Assembly (NCBI RefSeq): GCF_041435015.1
Contig: NZ_CP107989.1
Location: forward strand, 8,680,001-8,744,000
Reading direction: 5' to 3'
DNA length: 64,000 nucleotides
Source: Streptomyces canus
GTDB lineage: Bacteria > Actinomycetota > Actinomycetes > Streptomycetales > Streptomycetaceae
A program made the translations under genes and the position numbers. The notes beneath the pieces were generated by a model. The model was not told where the DNA came from, searched no databases, and saw only the letters and a program-made list of their open reading frames with translations. Shown here one piece after another: positions 53,881 through 61,432 of this stretch; the first letter of the stretch is position 1; the number at the start of each line of letters is the position of its first letter.

Positions 53881-55521
53881 ATGATCAGGAACCAGCCGAC
53901 CGAGCACGCTGCGGTCACCCGGCCGCGGAGCGTCCGCGACGCCGTACTCGATGTGCTGCGTCGCTTCGGGACGACCACGGTCTTCGGCAACCCGGGATCG
54001 ACCGAGATCTCCTTCCTGGTCGGTTTCCCCGACGACGTGGAGTTCCGGCTGGCCCTGCACGAGGGTTCGGTGGTCGGCATGGCCACGGGCTGGGCGATCG
54101 CCCGGGGCCGGCCCGCGTTCGTCAACCTGCACACCACCGCCGGACTGGCCAACGCCGCCAGTGCGCTGGCCACCGCACGCGTCAACCGCGCACCGCTCGT
54201 GGTGGTGGTCGGCCAGCAGGACCGGCGGCACCTCGCCCACGAGCCGTTCCTCGCCGGACACCTCGACGGCCTCGTCGGCGAGTATCCCGTGTGGTCGAAC
54301 ACGCCATTGCGCCCGCAGGACGTGCCGGCCGCCGTCGCGCGAGCCCACCACGAGGCGATCACCGGAGCCGGACCGGCGATCGTCGTGGTCCCGATGGACG
54401 ACTGGGAACAACCGGCCGCGCCCGAACGCGGTGCCGCGCCCCTGGCGGTGCACCGGGCCGCGCCCGCGGTGACCACGGTGATCGACGAGGTGGCCGAACT
54501 CGTCGACGCCGCCCGCAACCCGGTGATCGTGGCCGGTGCCGGCAACGACAGTGAACCGGCCTGGTCGGCGCTCGTGGACCTCGCGGAACGACTGGGTACG
54601 CCCGTGTGGCAGGAACCGTTCGGCGCACGCGCCGGCTTTCCCCAGGACCACCCGGCCTTCGCCGGCCACCTGCCGCCGGGCCGGGCGGGAGTGCGCGAGG
54701 TCCTCTCCCGCCATGACGCCCTGCTGGTGGTCGGCGCGCCGGTGCTGCGGCAGTACGCCTGGGAACCCGGTGATCTCCTTCCCGAAGGACTACGGGTCGT
54801 GCAGATCACCCAGTACTCCGAGGAAGCCCACGGCAGCGCAGCCGATCTCGCGCTGATCGCGGACCCCACCGAGGTCTGCCGTGCGCTGGCCGCCAAGGTC
54901 ACCCCCCGCGCGGCCCGAGTGACCGGGCGGTCCGCGCCCGAACCGGTCCCTGCCCCGGGACCGGGCGAGCCGCTGATGCCGGCCCATGTCTTCGATCTCC
55001 TCGCCCGGCATCTCCCCGCCGATGCGATCCTGGTCGAAGAGTCCCCGTCCAGCCGCCCGGAACTGCACCGGCGTGTCCCGGCCCGCGCGCCCCTGGGATT
55101 CGTCAGCGCCGCTGCGGGCGGTCTGGGCTTCGGCCTGCCGGCAGCGATCGGACTGAAGATGGGCGCCCCGAGCCGCCCCGTCGTGGCCGTCCTGGGCGAC
55201 GGGTCCTCCCTGTACGGAATACAAGGGCTGTGGAGCGCAGCCCACTACCGGACCGGTGTTCTCTTCGTCGTCATGTCCAACGGTGGATACGCGATCATGG
55301 ACAAGCTCGCCGAGAACTCGGGTCGTGGCAAGGCTCCTTGGCCCTCGTTCGCCGAGATCACGATCTCCGGTGTGGCCGAGGCCCTGGCATGCCCGGCAGT
55401 GCGGGTCACCACCCACGGGCAGCTCGAGGCGACGCTCGCCGACGTACTCCCCGGCCTCGCTGAACGCAGCGGGCCTCTTGTGCTCGACATCCAGGTCGCC
55501 CGGGACCGCACCTACGGCTGA
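53881..55521 (+). CDS. benzoylformate decarboxylase-like thiamine diphosphate enzyme
   Basis: The 546-residue protein has the full three-domain ThDP decarboxylase layout. The N-terminal domain shows FGNPGSTEISFL (the active-site Ser of benzoylformate decarboxylase), LALHEGSVVGMATGWA (ThDP-activating Glu) and NLHTTAGLANAASAL (active-site His). The C-terminal domain has the cofactor motif GDGSSLYGIQGLWSAAHY followed by VVMSNGGYAIMD (G-D-G to N-G, about 27 residues apart). It would decarboxylate a 2-oxo acid such as benzoylformate. ATG 53881 follows GGAAGG. A dead maleylacetate reductase lies just upstream, which suggests loss of an aromatic pathway. Confidence 0.85.
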   Translation: MIRNQPTEHAAVTRPRSVRDAVLDVLRRFGTTTVFGNPGSTEISFLVGFPDDVEFRLALHEGSVVGMATGWAIARGRPAFVNLHTTAGLANAASALATARVNRAPLVVVVGQQDRRHLAHEPFLAGHLDGLVGEYPVWSNTPLRPQDVPAAVARAHHEAITGAGPAIVVVPMDDWEQPAAPERGAAPLAVHRAAPAVTTVIDEVAELVDAARNPVIVAGAGNDSEPAWSALVDLAERLGTPVWQEPFGARAGFPQDHPAFAGHLPPGRAGVREVLSRHDALLVVGAPVLRQYAWEPGDLLPEGLRVVQITQYSEEAHGSAADLALIADPTEVCRALAAKVTPRAARVTGRSAPEPVPAPGPGEPLMPAHVFDLLARHLPADAILVEESPSSRPELHRRVPARAPLGFVSAAAGGLGFGLPAAIGLKMGAPSRPVVAVLGDGSSLYGIQGLWSAAHYRTGVLFVVMSNGGYAIMDKLAENSGRGKAPWPSFAEITISGVAEALACPAVRVTTHGQLEATLADVLPGLAERSGPLVLDIQVARDRTYG

Positions 55522-56006
55522 ACGACACGTCAGCAAGTATCAGGTCGTGGAACGGCAGGCCGTCCTTGCCACCGGGGCCGGACTCCGGGTGTGCCGGGAG
55601 GAGTTGGAGGGGGTGCCGTTCACGACGGCGCCCCCTTCAGCCCGAACGCGGCCGGCCGGTCGCCGCGCTGTCGATCTCACGCTCGAAGAGCCGCATGTCC
55701 CCGAACGTCTCATCCTGACAGTGGCCGAACAGTAGGCGAAATCCCCGGCCAGAACGCTGACAGGCCCCATCATTCAGACCTGCACGACGGCGCTTGCTCG
55801 ACTCCCACAGACGTCATCAGGACAGCAGGCCGCTGTGGTAGCGGTGCGGTCTGCGGAGGTTGCCGCGGATGCGGCCGCAATCGCGCGGGACGCGGGCCGG
55901 CCGGTCGGCGGTGCCGAACGTCATCAGGTCGCTGGCCTGGTCATCTTCCGCTACGTCGTCGAGACAGTAAGCTGCACAGCACATGAGTTGACACTGTGGG
56001 GGGCCG
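55522..56006. other. 485-bp gap without a recognisable gene
   Basis: Short open stretches exist (one ends at 55735 with LEEPHVPERLILTVAEQ), but none shows a ribosome site plus conserved sequence. A TTGACA at 55988-55993 lies only 13 bp before the next start codon, too close to serve as its promoter unless translation starts later. Confidence 0.5.
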
Positions 56007-56429
56007 ATGTCAGCAGACGATCAGTCACGACTGGACGACGACCGGATCCGGCATCTGGAGCTGATCCAGACGATCGTGGCCCGGATGGGGAACAACTCGT
56101 TCCTGATCAAGGGCTGGTCGCTGACCGTCACTGGTGCGCTGCTCGCCTACGCCGTAGGGAACGACAAGGGCTCCGTCGCCCTGGTGAGCTTCCTGCCCGT
56201 GCTGGCTTTCTGGCTCCTGGACGGCTACTTCCTGTACCAGGAACGGCTGTTTCGGCGGCTGTACGACCGGGTGCGACGCCAGGACACCTCCGTCGAGCCG
56301 TTCGCGATGGACGTGACACCGGGCCGAGAGGAGGCGGGCGTACTACGAGCGGCTGTCTCTCCCACCCTGTCGGGCTTTTACGGCGGCCTGGTTCTGGCCC
56401 TGGTATTCGCGCGGCTGTTCGTGCTGTGA
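56007..56429 (+). CDS. small multi-pass membrane protein beside the TIR/FxSxx genes
   Basis: The 140-residue protein starts with a soluble helix (RIRHLELIQTIVARMGNNSFLIKGW). Two adjacent membrane segments follow (SLTVTGALLAYAVG and VALVSFLPVLAFWLLDGYFLYQE), then a charged stretch (RLFRRLYDRVRRQD) and a third hydrophobic segment at the extreme C-terminus (FYGGLVLALVFARLFVL). The general plan resembles small membrane effectors of the SLATT type, but no confident match can be named. It is convergent with the HIT gene, and the two coding regions overlap by 87 bp. Function unknown; a role as membrane partner of the neighbouring TIR/NB proteins is inference. Confidence 0.7.
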   Translation: MSADDQSRLDDDRIRHLELIQTIVARMGNNSFLIKGWSLTVTGALLAYAVGNDKGSVALVSFLPVLAFWLLDGYFLYQERLFRRLYDRVRRQDTSVEPFAMDVTPGREEAGVLRAAVSPTLSGFYGGLVLALVFARLFVL

Positions 56430-56861
56430 CGCGGTCTCCGCGCGCAGCCGCCGCGCGGACTCGTCCAGCAGCTCAGGTTCCGGCTCGATGTGCCCGGGCC
56501 ACAGTCGTGGCATCCGGTCGCCCTCGTAGCGCGGCACGACATGGACGTGCAGATGGGGTACGGACTGCGTGGCCGCCGCCCCGGACGACTGGATGACGTT
56601 GAGGCCCTCGGGGCGGTGGACGGCCCGCACCGCGTGGGCGGCCCTGAGCACAGCCGCGCCGACCGCTGCCGCCGTAGCCGTGTCGAGCCCCCAGATGTCC
56701 GCGACATGGCGCCGGGGCACGACGAGCACATGCCCCGGGTGCACCGGATTCCGGGGCAGGAACGTCAGCGTGTCCGCGGTCTCGGCGACGACACGGGCCG
56801 GTTCGGACCCCGCTGCGATCCCGCAGAAGAGGCAGTCGGCGTCGTGATGATCGGGAGTCAT
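56343..56861 (-). CDS. HIT family nucleotide hydrolase/transferase
   Basis: The 172-residue protein has the HIT domain: CLFCGIAAGSEPARVV (Cys pair, about residue 11), FLPRNPVHPGHVLVVPRRHVADIW and the catalytic triad VPHLHVHVVPR (about 108-118). HIT proteins act on nucleoside phosphates, dinucleoside polyphosphates or nucleoside phosphoramidates. Its last 30 residues (SQHEQPREYQGQNQAAVKARQGG) are polar and extend beyond the usual domain, overlapping the convergent membrane-protein gene by 87 bp. It starts 23 bp after the NB-TIR gene on the same strand and is probably the third gene of that operon. Confidence 0.88.
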   Translation of the reverse strand: MTPDHHDADCLFCGIAAGSEPARVVAETADTLTFLPRNPVHPGHVLVVPRRHVADIWGLDTATAAAVGAAVLRAAHAVRAVHRPEGLNVIQSSGAAATQSVPHLHVHVVPRYEGDRMPRLWPGHIEPEPELLDESARRLRAETASQHEQPREYQGQNQAAVKARQGGRDSRS

Positions 56862-56884
56862 GGGTCGACGATAGGGCGCCGGCG

Positions 56885-58597
56885 TCAGCGGCTGCTCTCG
56901 TTGACATCGCGGAACGCCAGAGGAACCCGCATCACCTTGTGCCGGTCGAGCTGGGGCAGAGGCGTAGCGGCTGCTTTGACCATGGCCCTGACGAGCGAAC
57001 GCACATACTCCGTAAGCGGCTGGCCCTTGTCCCTGACCAGGTCGTAGACGTGCCCGTCGTACGCCTTCTCGCCGTCCCAGCGCACCCGGTGCTGGTACAG
57101 GCCGAAGTCCTCCGGCGTCCGCCACCCTTCCATCGGCCTGACCCAGAAGACCGGCAGGATGGCGATCGGCTCCTGGGACTGTGCGGCGTCGACGTTCGCC
57201 ATGCGTTGCACCATGACGGCCCACTCGCGCCGGCACCACTCGCGGGTGAAGTAGTCCTCGGTGATCAGAGGGACCAGAATCCTCGTGGTGCGAATCGCCT
57301 CGACCAGCAGGGACTCCCATTTCGTCCCGGGCTCCATGTTCCAGTCGAGGAATCCGGTCTTCCCGAGCCGGGCCGGCAGTTTGACCGCCACCTCCTTCTC
57401 CAGTAACTGGTGGAAGTACTGCACCTCGTCTCCGTCGGCGTCCCGGTTGTGCCAGCTGGTGAAGAAGAAGGGGTACTCCTTCTCAGCCGTCGGCTCCGGC
57501 ACCGACCGGGGCGGCGGCAGGGAGCGAGCTCGGGCCGGGTGATGGGCGAGTGGCGTCGGGGGAGCAGAGGTGCCGCGCTGGTCCTCCAGCAGTTCGTCGA
57601 CGATCCGCCGTACGGTGGCGGCCATCTGCCGACCGGAGCCGGAACTCTCCGTCTCCTCCTCCACGGCGTCGGCCAGGACCCGCAGCGCTGCGGGGTCCTC
57701 CTGCTCGAACACCGCGTCCAGCAGCACATCGACCCGCTCCGCCATGGTCATGTCGGAGGTCAGCACATCGCGTGGGACGATTCCCGTCGTCCGTCGGCGC
57801 AGGGCCTCCGTGAAGCGCCCGTAGCTGCCGGAGTCCCGGCACACGGCCGAACGCAGCAGACAGGAGCGCAGGCTCGTGCGCACGCCGTCCGGCACGCCGG
57901 CCCGGCGCTGCGGGGGTGCCAGCCAGGCGATCTCCACCACGGTGGCGATCTCTTCCGCGGTGACCCGGCCCGCGAGGACGGCCTCGCCGGCCCGCACGAT
58001 CTGCTTCGGGTGGCCGCCGAAGGTGTCCGCGAGGTGGGCGGCCTGCAGCTGGTCGAGGCTCATGTTCTCCTTGAGGAGCCGAACCGACTCCGCACGACCC
58101 AGCGGACCCACGCACACCCGTTCCCGCTCGTCCCACGTGCCGGTGAAGCGTGAGGTGACCAGGATGCGGGCGTTGCCCTCCGGGAAGTGGCGCCGTATGC
58201 CGTCGGGCTCCGCCACGTTGTCGTAGATGAAGAGCCAGTCGGCGGCTGTGGGACCGTCCAGCGGCTCACCGAGGCTCTTCTCGAACGCCTCGCTCAGCCG
58301 CTCCGTCTCCTTCTCGACACGGTCCGCCAGTCTGGCCGGGTCCGTCTCCTGGCCGCAGTCGAAGAGCCAGATCAGCTGGTAGTGCAGGGTGTAGAGGTGG
58401 CCATAGGAGATGGCCAGCTGGGAGGTGCCGTAGCCGTGCGGGCGGCCCTCCGGGTCGTGGACCAGCACGGTGACATGGTCGGTGAGCCGCTGGTGGGTGT
58501 CCGCGATCTCTTCGTCCCTGCCGACGAACGGCGCGGGGAGGGGCGGGAGGTTGGATATCGGCGGAAGCTGCCGGGGCTGGCGTCTTGGCACGCTCAC
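56885..58597 (-). CDS. NB-type protein with degenerate P-loop and C-terminal TIR-like (FxsC-type) domain
   Basis: The 570-residue protein begins with a STAND/NB-ARC-like region (about 22-215): PAPFVGRDEEI precedes the site of the P-loop, but the loop itself reads PEGRPHGYGTSQLA, lacking the Gly-Lys-Ser/Thr core. WLFIYDNV (Walker B-like) and RILVTSRF (sensor-like) are retained. A middle helical region follows, then a TIR-like domain (about 383-550, YPFFFTSWHNRDADG) with EDYFTREWCRREWAVM, which keeps the W-C-x-x-E pattern of catalytic TIRs. The GTG start overlaps the upstream stop as GTGA. It is cytoplasmic and likely a sensor/adaptor that no longer binds ATP in the usual way. Confidence 0.78.
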   Translation of the reverse strand: MSVPRRQPRQLPPISNLPPLPAPFVGRDEEIADTHQRLTDHVTVLVHDPEGRPHGYGTSQLAISYGHLYTLHYQLIWLFDCGQETDPARLADRVEKETERLSEAFEKSLGEPLDGPTAADWLFIYDNVAEPDGIRRHFPEGNARILVTSRFTGTWDERERVCVGPLGRAESVRLLKENMSLDQLQAAHLADTFGGHPKQIVRAGEAVLAGRVTAEEIATVVEIAWLAPPQRRAGVPDGVRTSLRSCLLRSAVCRDSGSYGRFTEALRRRTTGIVPRDVLTSDMTMAERVDVLLDAVFEQEDPAALRVLADAVEEETESSGSGRQMAATVRRIVDELLEDQRGTSAPPTPLAHHPARARSLPPPRSVPEPTAEKEYPFFFTSWHNRDADGDEVQYFHQLLEKEVAVKLPARLGKTGFLDWNMEPGTKWESLLVEAIRTTRILVPLITEDYFTREWCRREWAVMVQRMANVDAAQSQEPIAILPVFWVRPMEGWRTPEDFGLYQHRVRWDGEKAYDGHVYDLVRDKGQPLTEYVRSLVRAMVKAAATPLPQLDRHKVMRVPLAFRDVNESSR

Positions 58598-59688
58598 CGG
58601 CCGCCCCTGCGATCCTGTGATGGCCGGCGTGTTCCGGGCAGCACCTCACCGATCCGCTGCTCGGCCTCCGCCAGATCCGTTCCCGCCAGGACGACGACCT
58701 GTGCGTCCCGCACCAGCAGCGGCCGGGGAGCGGCGTCGATCTGGACCAGCACGGAAGGCGACGGCCGGTCGGAGGCAGGAACGAACGCCTCCTCCCATTC
58801 GGTGGGGGCGGTGTCACCGGCGGCGAAGTAGTTGTGCGAGAAGATGACGAGCAGACTCTCGGCTGAATTGCGCGCCCGGGCGACCGCGTCGGGCAGCCGC
58901 TCCCGGCCGGCCCGCCAGCGCCACAGCTCGACCTCGTGACCCCGTTGCTCCAGCACGCCCATCATCCAGTCGGCCCACGGTTGGTCGGCACCCACATAAC
59001 TGATCGCGACCGAACCCGGCCCGTGGCCGCGGGCGGCGGGGTCCCGGGCATCGAGCCAGCGACGTGCCCACCGCTCGCCGCCCTCCCCTTCCGGGAGCGG
59101 TCCGGGCGGCGGCGCGCTCTCGCTGCCGAACGCCGGAGGCAGCGTCCGCGCATCGGTCACGCCCAGTGGCTCCAGTTCCGTACCCCCGGACTCGGCAATA
59201 GTTTTGGCCAATTGTTCGACCAGGGCGTAGTACCGTACTTCGCCCTCTGCCTGTGTCGACGCGGCCAGCGACTCCAGGCCGTCCTGCCGCAGCCAGTCGA
59301 ACGGACCGGGCTGCTCCACCGATTGACGTACCGATTCCGGTAAGTCGCCGTCGCGGACGGGCTTCCAGCACAGCGGGATCAGGCAGCCACGTGCCGCCAT
59401 GCCCCGGGTGTCCTCGTGATGGCGCATCCGGGCCCCGAAAATCGCCCATTCGAGGCCCGCGCCCCGGTCCTTGAAGTACCGGGGCGAGTACAGTGCGATC
59501 ATCACTCCGGCCCTGGTCACGTCGGACTCACGGGCCGATTCGGGCTCCATCAGCGCACCGATGACGCCGCTCACGCCGAACCCCTCCTGGATCCGCAGGT
59601 GGTACTCCAGGTCGGTGTGAAAACGCGTCAGCGCACGCCAGCCGTCAGCCCGTACACAACTCGTATAGAAGAAAGCGGCTGGATCCAC
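58594..59688 (-). CDS. double TIR-like protein (FxsC-related)
   Basis: The 364-residue protein has two TIR-like domains. The N-terminal one (about 1-170, AAFFYTSCVRADGW with ALYSPRYFKDRGAGLEWAIF) is of the FxsC type found with FxSxx-COOH RiPP systems and keeps a Glu at the catalytic position. The second (about 220-350, GSVAISYVGADQPWADWMMGVLEQRG, then LLVIFSHNYF and TEWEEAF) is a TIR_2-like domain. It is the first gene of the minus-strand operon, starting at GTG 59688, and is coupled to the NB-TIR gene. TIR domains often cleave NAD+ or act as adaptors; which applies here is unknown. Confidence 0.75.
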   Translation of the reverse strand: MDPAAFFYTSCVRADGWRALTRFHTDLEYHLRIQEGFGVSGVIGALMEPESARESDVTRAGVMIALYSPRYFKDRGAGLEWAIFGARMRHHEDTRGMAARGCLIPLCWKPVRDGDLPESVRQSVEQPGPFDWLRQDGLESLAASTQAEGEVRYYALVEQLAKTIAESGGTELEPLGVTDARTLPPAFGSESAPPPGPLPEGEGGERWARRWLDARDPAARGHGPGSVAISYVGADQPWADWMMGVLEQRGHEVELWRWRAGRERLPDAVARARNSAESLLVIFSHNYFAAGDTAPTEWEEAFVPASDRPSPSVLVQIDAAPRPLLVRDAQVVVLAGTDLAEAEQRIGEVLPGTRRPSQDRRGGR

Positions 59689-59741
59689 GAGCCCCTCACA
59701 AGGTACGCCGGCAGTCCGGTAGGACGGACATTCGCGCAGAC

Positions 59742-59774
59742 TCGGTCAGAACTGTTGCCCGATCGGTCAGCAAC
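59742..59774. promoter_or_regulatory. direct repeat TCGGTCAG spaced by two helical turns
   Basis: TCGGTCAGAAC (from 59742) and TCGGTCAGCAAC (from 59763) start 21 bp apart and so lie on the same DNA face, 54 bp upstream of the TIR operon start. This is the layout of an activator or dimeric regulator site. Confidence 0.4.
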
Positions 59775-59842
59775 GGCTCCTCGGAGGCCGGTTCACTTAC
59801 CCTCAGTATTCGTGAGGATAGGCTTACTCGGATACCGCCGAT

Positions 59843-59874
59843 ACACTCCGAAGTGTCCGAACGGGAGCGTTCGG
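59843..59874. repeat. two adjacent inverted repeats in the divergent region
   Basis: ACACT-CCGA-AGTGT (59843-59856) abuts CCGAACG-GGAG-CGTTCGG (59857-59874). They may be protein-binding sites or leader hairpins. Confidence 0.45.
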
Positions 59875-60042
59875 CAAGCGCGTCGAGGTATTCACGAGCG
59901 GGGGCGAGCGGTCCGAGGACGCACGAGTCCTGGACTGTAGCAGCAACCACACAACTCCCCTGGCGCCTCGTCCGTTTGTTCGCGCACTCCTGCTCGGGCT
60001 TCGCTGAATCGCGCGGGTCCGGGACAGTCGGGGGGAGCCTGC

Positions 60043-60231
60043 ATGATGGGACGTGAGGCGTTACTGCGCGCGGCGGACGGATCGGGACCGTCCGTGGAGA
60101 GCACCGTGCAGGCACTGCCGGACGCTCTGGATCTGCTCCGGCTGCCCCGCACCGCACTCGTCGAGGCCCTGCTGCGCAACGCGGGCCAGGACAGCGGACC
60201 CGAGCGGCCGAGGTGGCTCAGTGCGGTGTGA
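60043..60231 (+). CDS. fxsA: FxSxx-COOH-type RiPP precursor ending in WLSAV
   Basis: The 62-residue peptide has a helical leader with ALPDALDLLRLPRTALVEALL (about 25-45), followed by a polar stretch and the C-terminus PRWLSAV. In FxSxx-COOH precursors the last five residues are Phe-x-Ser-x-x at the free carboxyl end; here Trp58 stands in the Phe position and Ser60 is kept. The gene directly precedes and overlaps the radical SAM gene by 11 bp, and a strong GGGGGAG site precedes ATG 60043. Known relatives of the maturase link the aromatic ring to a nearby side-chain carbon (three-residue cyclophane); a Trp-Leu-Ser crosslink is inferred. Confidence 0.78.
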   Translation: MMGREALLRAADGSGPSVESTVQALPDALDLLRLPRTALVEALLRNAGQDSGPERPRWLSAV

Positions 60232-61432
60232 GACCGCGCCCCACGCCACCTCGCCGCCCGAAGAACCGGCGGCGATGTTCACTCAGTTCGTCGTCAAGCT
60301 CTACAGCCGCTGCAACTTCGGCTGCCCCGACTGCTACGTCTACGAGCACCGCGATCGCGGCTGGAGAGCCGAGCCGCTGATCATGAGTCCCGCCACGATG
60401 CGGCGGTTGTGCATCAGGATCGCCGAGCACCTGCGCCGCCACCGCCCGCAACGGGCTCAGGTGGCCTTGCACGGCGGCGAACCCTTACTGGCCGGACCTT
60501 TGGCCGTGGAACGCTTCGCTCGCGGTCTGCGCGACGAGACCGAGGGCCTGCCGACCCAAGTCGACCTCCTCGTACAGACCAACGCCTCGCTCCTCGACCG
60601 CGCCTTCCTGGACGTCTTCCGCCGCTACGGCATCACCGTCGGGGTCAGCGTCGACGGCACCCCGGAATCCCACGACCGGCGCCGCCCCGACCGAGGCGGC
60701 CAGGGCACGTACACCGAGGTGGCTCGCGCGCTGTCGCTGCTGCGCACACCACGTCACCGGCCCCTGTACCGGGGGCTGTTGTGCGTCATCGACATCGAGG
60801 CCGATCCGGTGGCCACGTACGAGGCGCTGCTGGAGCACGAACCACCCGCCGTCGATCTGCTGCTGCCGCTGGCGACCTGGCAGTTCCCTCCGCACCGTCC
60901 CCCGGGGGCCGGAGACGCGCCGTACGGCCATTGGCTCGCCGCCATGTTCGACCGCTGGTTCGACGCCGACCGCCGGGAGACCTCGGTCCGGCTCTTCGAC
61001 TCCCTGCTCGACGTGCAGCTGGGCGGCACCAGCAGCAGTGAGATGTGGGGTCAGTACGGGGCGGACGTCGTGGTGATCCAGCCGTCCGGGCTGATCGAGT
61101 ACAACGACGTTCTCAAGACGGTGAGTTCACTGGCCGGCCGGTCCCCGCTGCACATCGCCGCCCACGACTTCGACCACGCGGCCGCGGACCCCGGGTTCGC
61201 CGCGGAGCGCGCCGGTCTCGCCGGGCTCTGCGGGCAGTGCCGGTCCTGCCCGGTCGTCGACATCTGCGGGGGCGGGCTGCGCGCTCATCGCCACCGCCCG
61301 GACAACGGCTTCGACAATCCCTCGTGCTACTGCCCGGACCTGCGCTTCCTGATCGACCACGCGCGGAATCGGCTGACGAAGGGCGTCATCTCCCTGCGCG
61401 CGCGTCTTGACCGAAAGGGGATGAGCGCATGA
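60221..61432 (+). CDS. fxsB: radical SAM/SPASM peptide maturase (FxsB-like, short form)
   Basis: The 403-residue protein has the radical SAM cluster motif in SRCNFGCPDCYVYEH (Cys31, Cys35, Cys38), the SAM-binding GGE equivalent LHGGEPLL and VSVDGTPESHD. A C-terminal auxiliary-cluster region reads CGQCRSCPVVDICGGG and ends with an NPSCYCPDL segment, as in SPASM enzymes acting on RiPPs. The motif set matches FxsB. Many FxsB proteins carry an additional C-terminal degraded metallohydrolase region (total about 700-750 residues), which is absent here. GTG 60221 has GAGG 9 bp upstream and overlaps fxsA; ATG 60275 is the alternative. Confidence 0.85.
   Translation: MRCETAPHATSPPEEPAAMFTQFVVKLYSRCNFGCPDCYVYEHRDRGWRAEPLIMSPATMRRLCIRIAEHLRRHRPQRAQVALHGGEPLLAGPLAVERFARGLRDETEGLPTQVDLLVQTNASLLDRAFLDVFRRYGITVGVSVDGTPESHDRRRPDRGGQGTYTEVARALSLLRTPRHRPLYRGLLCVIDIEADPVATYEALLEHEPPAVDLLLPLATWQFPPHRPPGAGDAPYGHWLAAMFDRWFDADRRETSVRLFDSLLDVQLGGTSSSEMWGQYGADVVVIQPSGLIEYNDVLKTVSSLAGRSPLHIAAHDFDHAAADPGFAAERAGLAGLCGQCRSCPVVDICGGGLRAHRHRPDNGFDNPSCYCPDLRFLIDHARNRLTKGVISLRARLDRKGMSA

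Larger units (their letters stand above)
59689..60042. other. 354-bp divergent control region of the FxSxx-type locus
   Basis: This gap separates the minus-strand TIR operon from the plus-strand precursor operon. It holds a 21-bp-spaced direct repeat (59742-59774) and two hairpins (59843-59856, 59857-59874). No consensus -35/-10 pair was found on either strand, so a special sigma factor or activator is possible. It is visibly less GC-biased than the flanking genes. Confidence 0.6.

Noticed and set aside
55256..55735. Separate small gene ending at 55735
   Set aside because: Most of it is in another frame of the decarboxylase gene. The unique 70 codons have no ribosome site and no recognisable similarity.
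55988..55993. TTGACA as the -35 element of the small membrane-protein gene
   Set aside because: It lies only 13 bp before the start codon; the matching -10 would fall inside the coding region, and the following bases do not form one.
59853..60056. Small plus-strand open frame upstream of fxsA as a second precursor peptide
   Set aside because: It overlaps the hairpins and the fxsA ribosome site, lacks its own ribosome site and does not end in a FxSxx-like motif.
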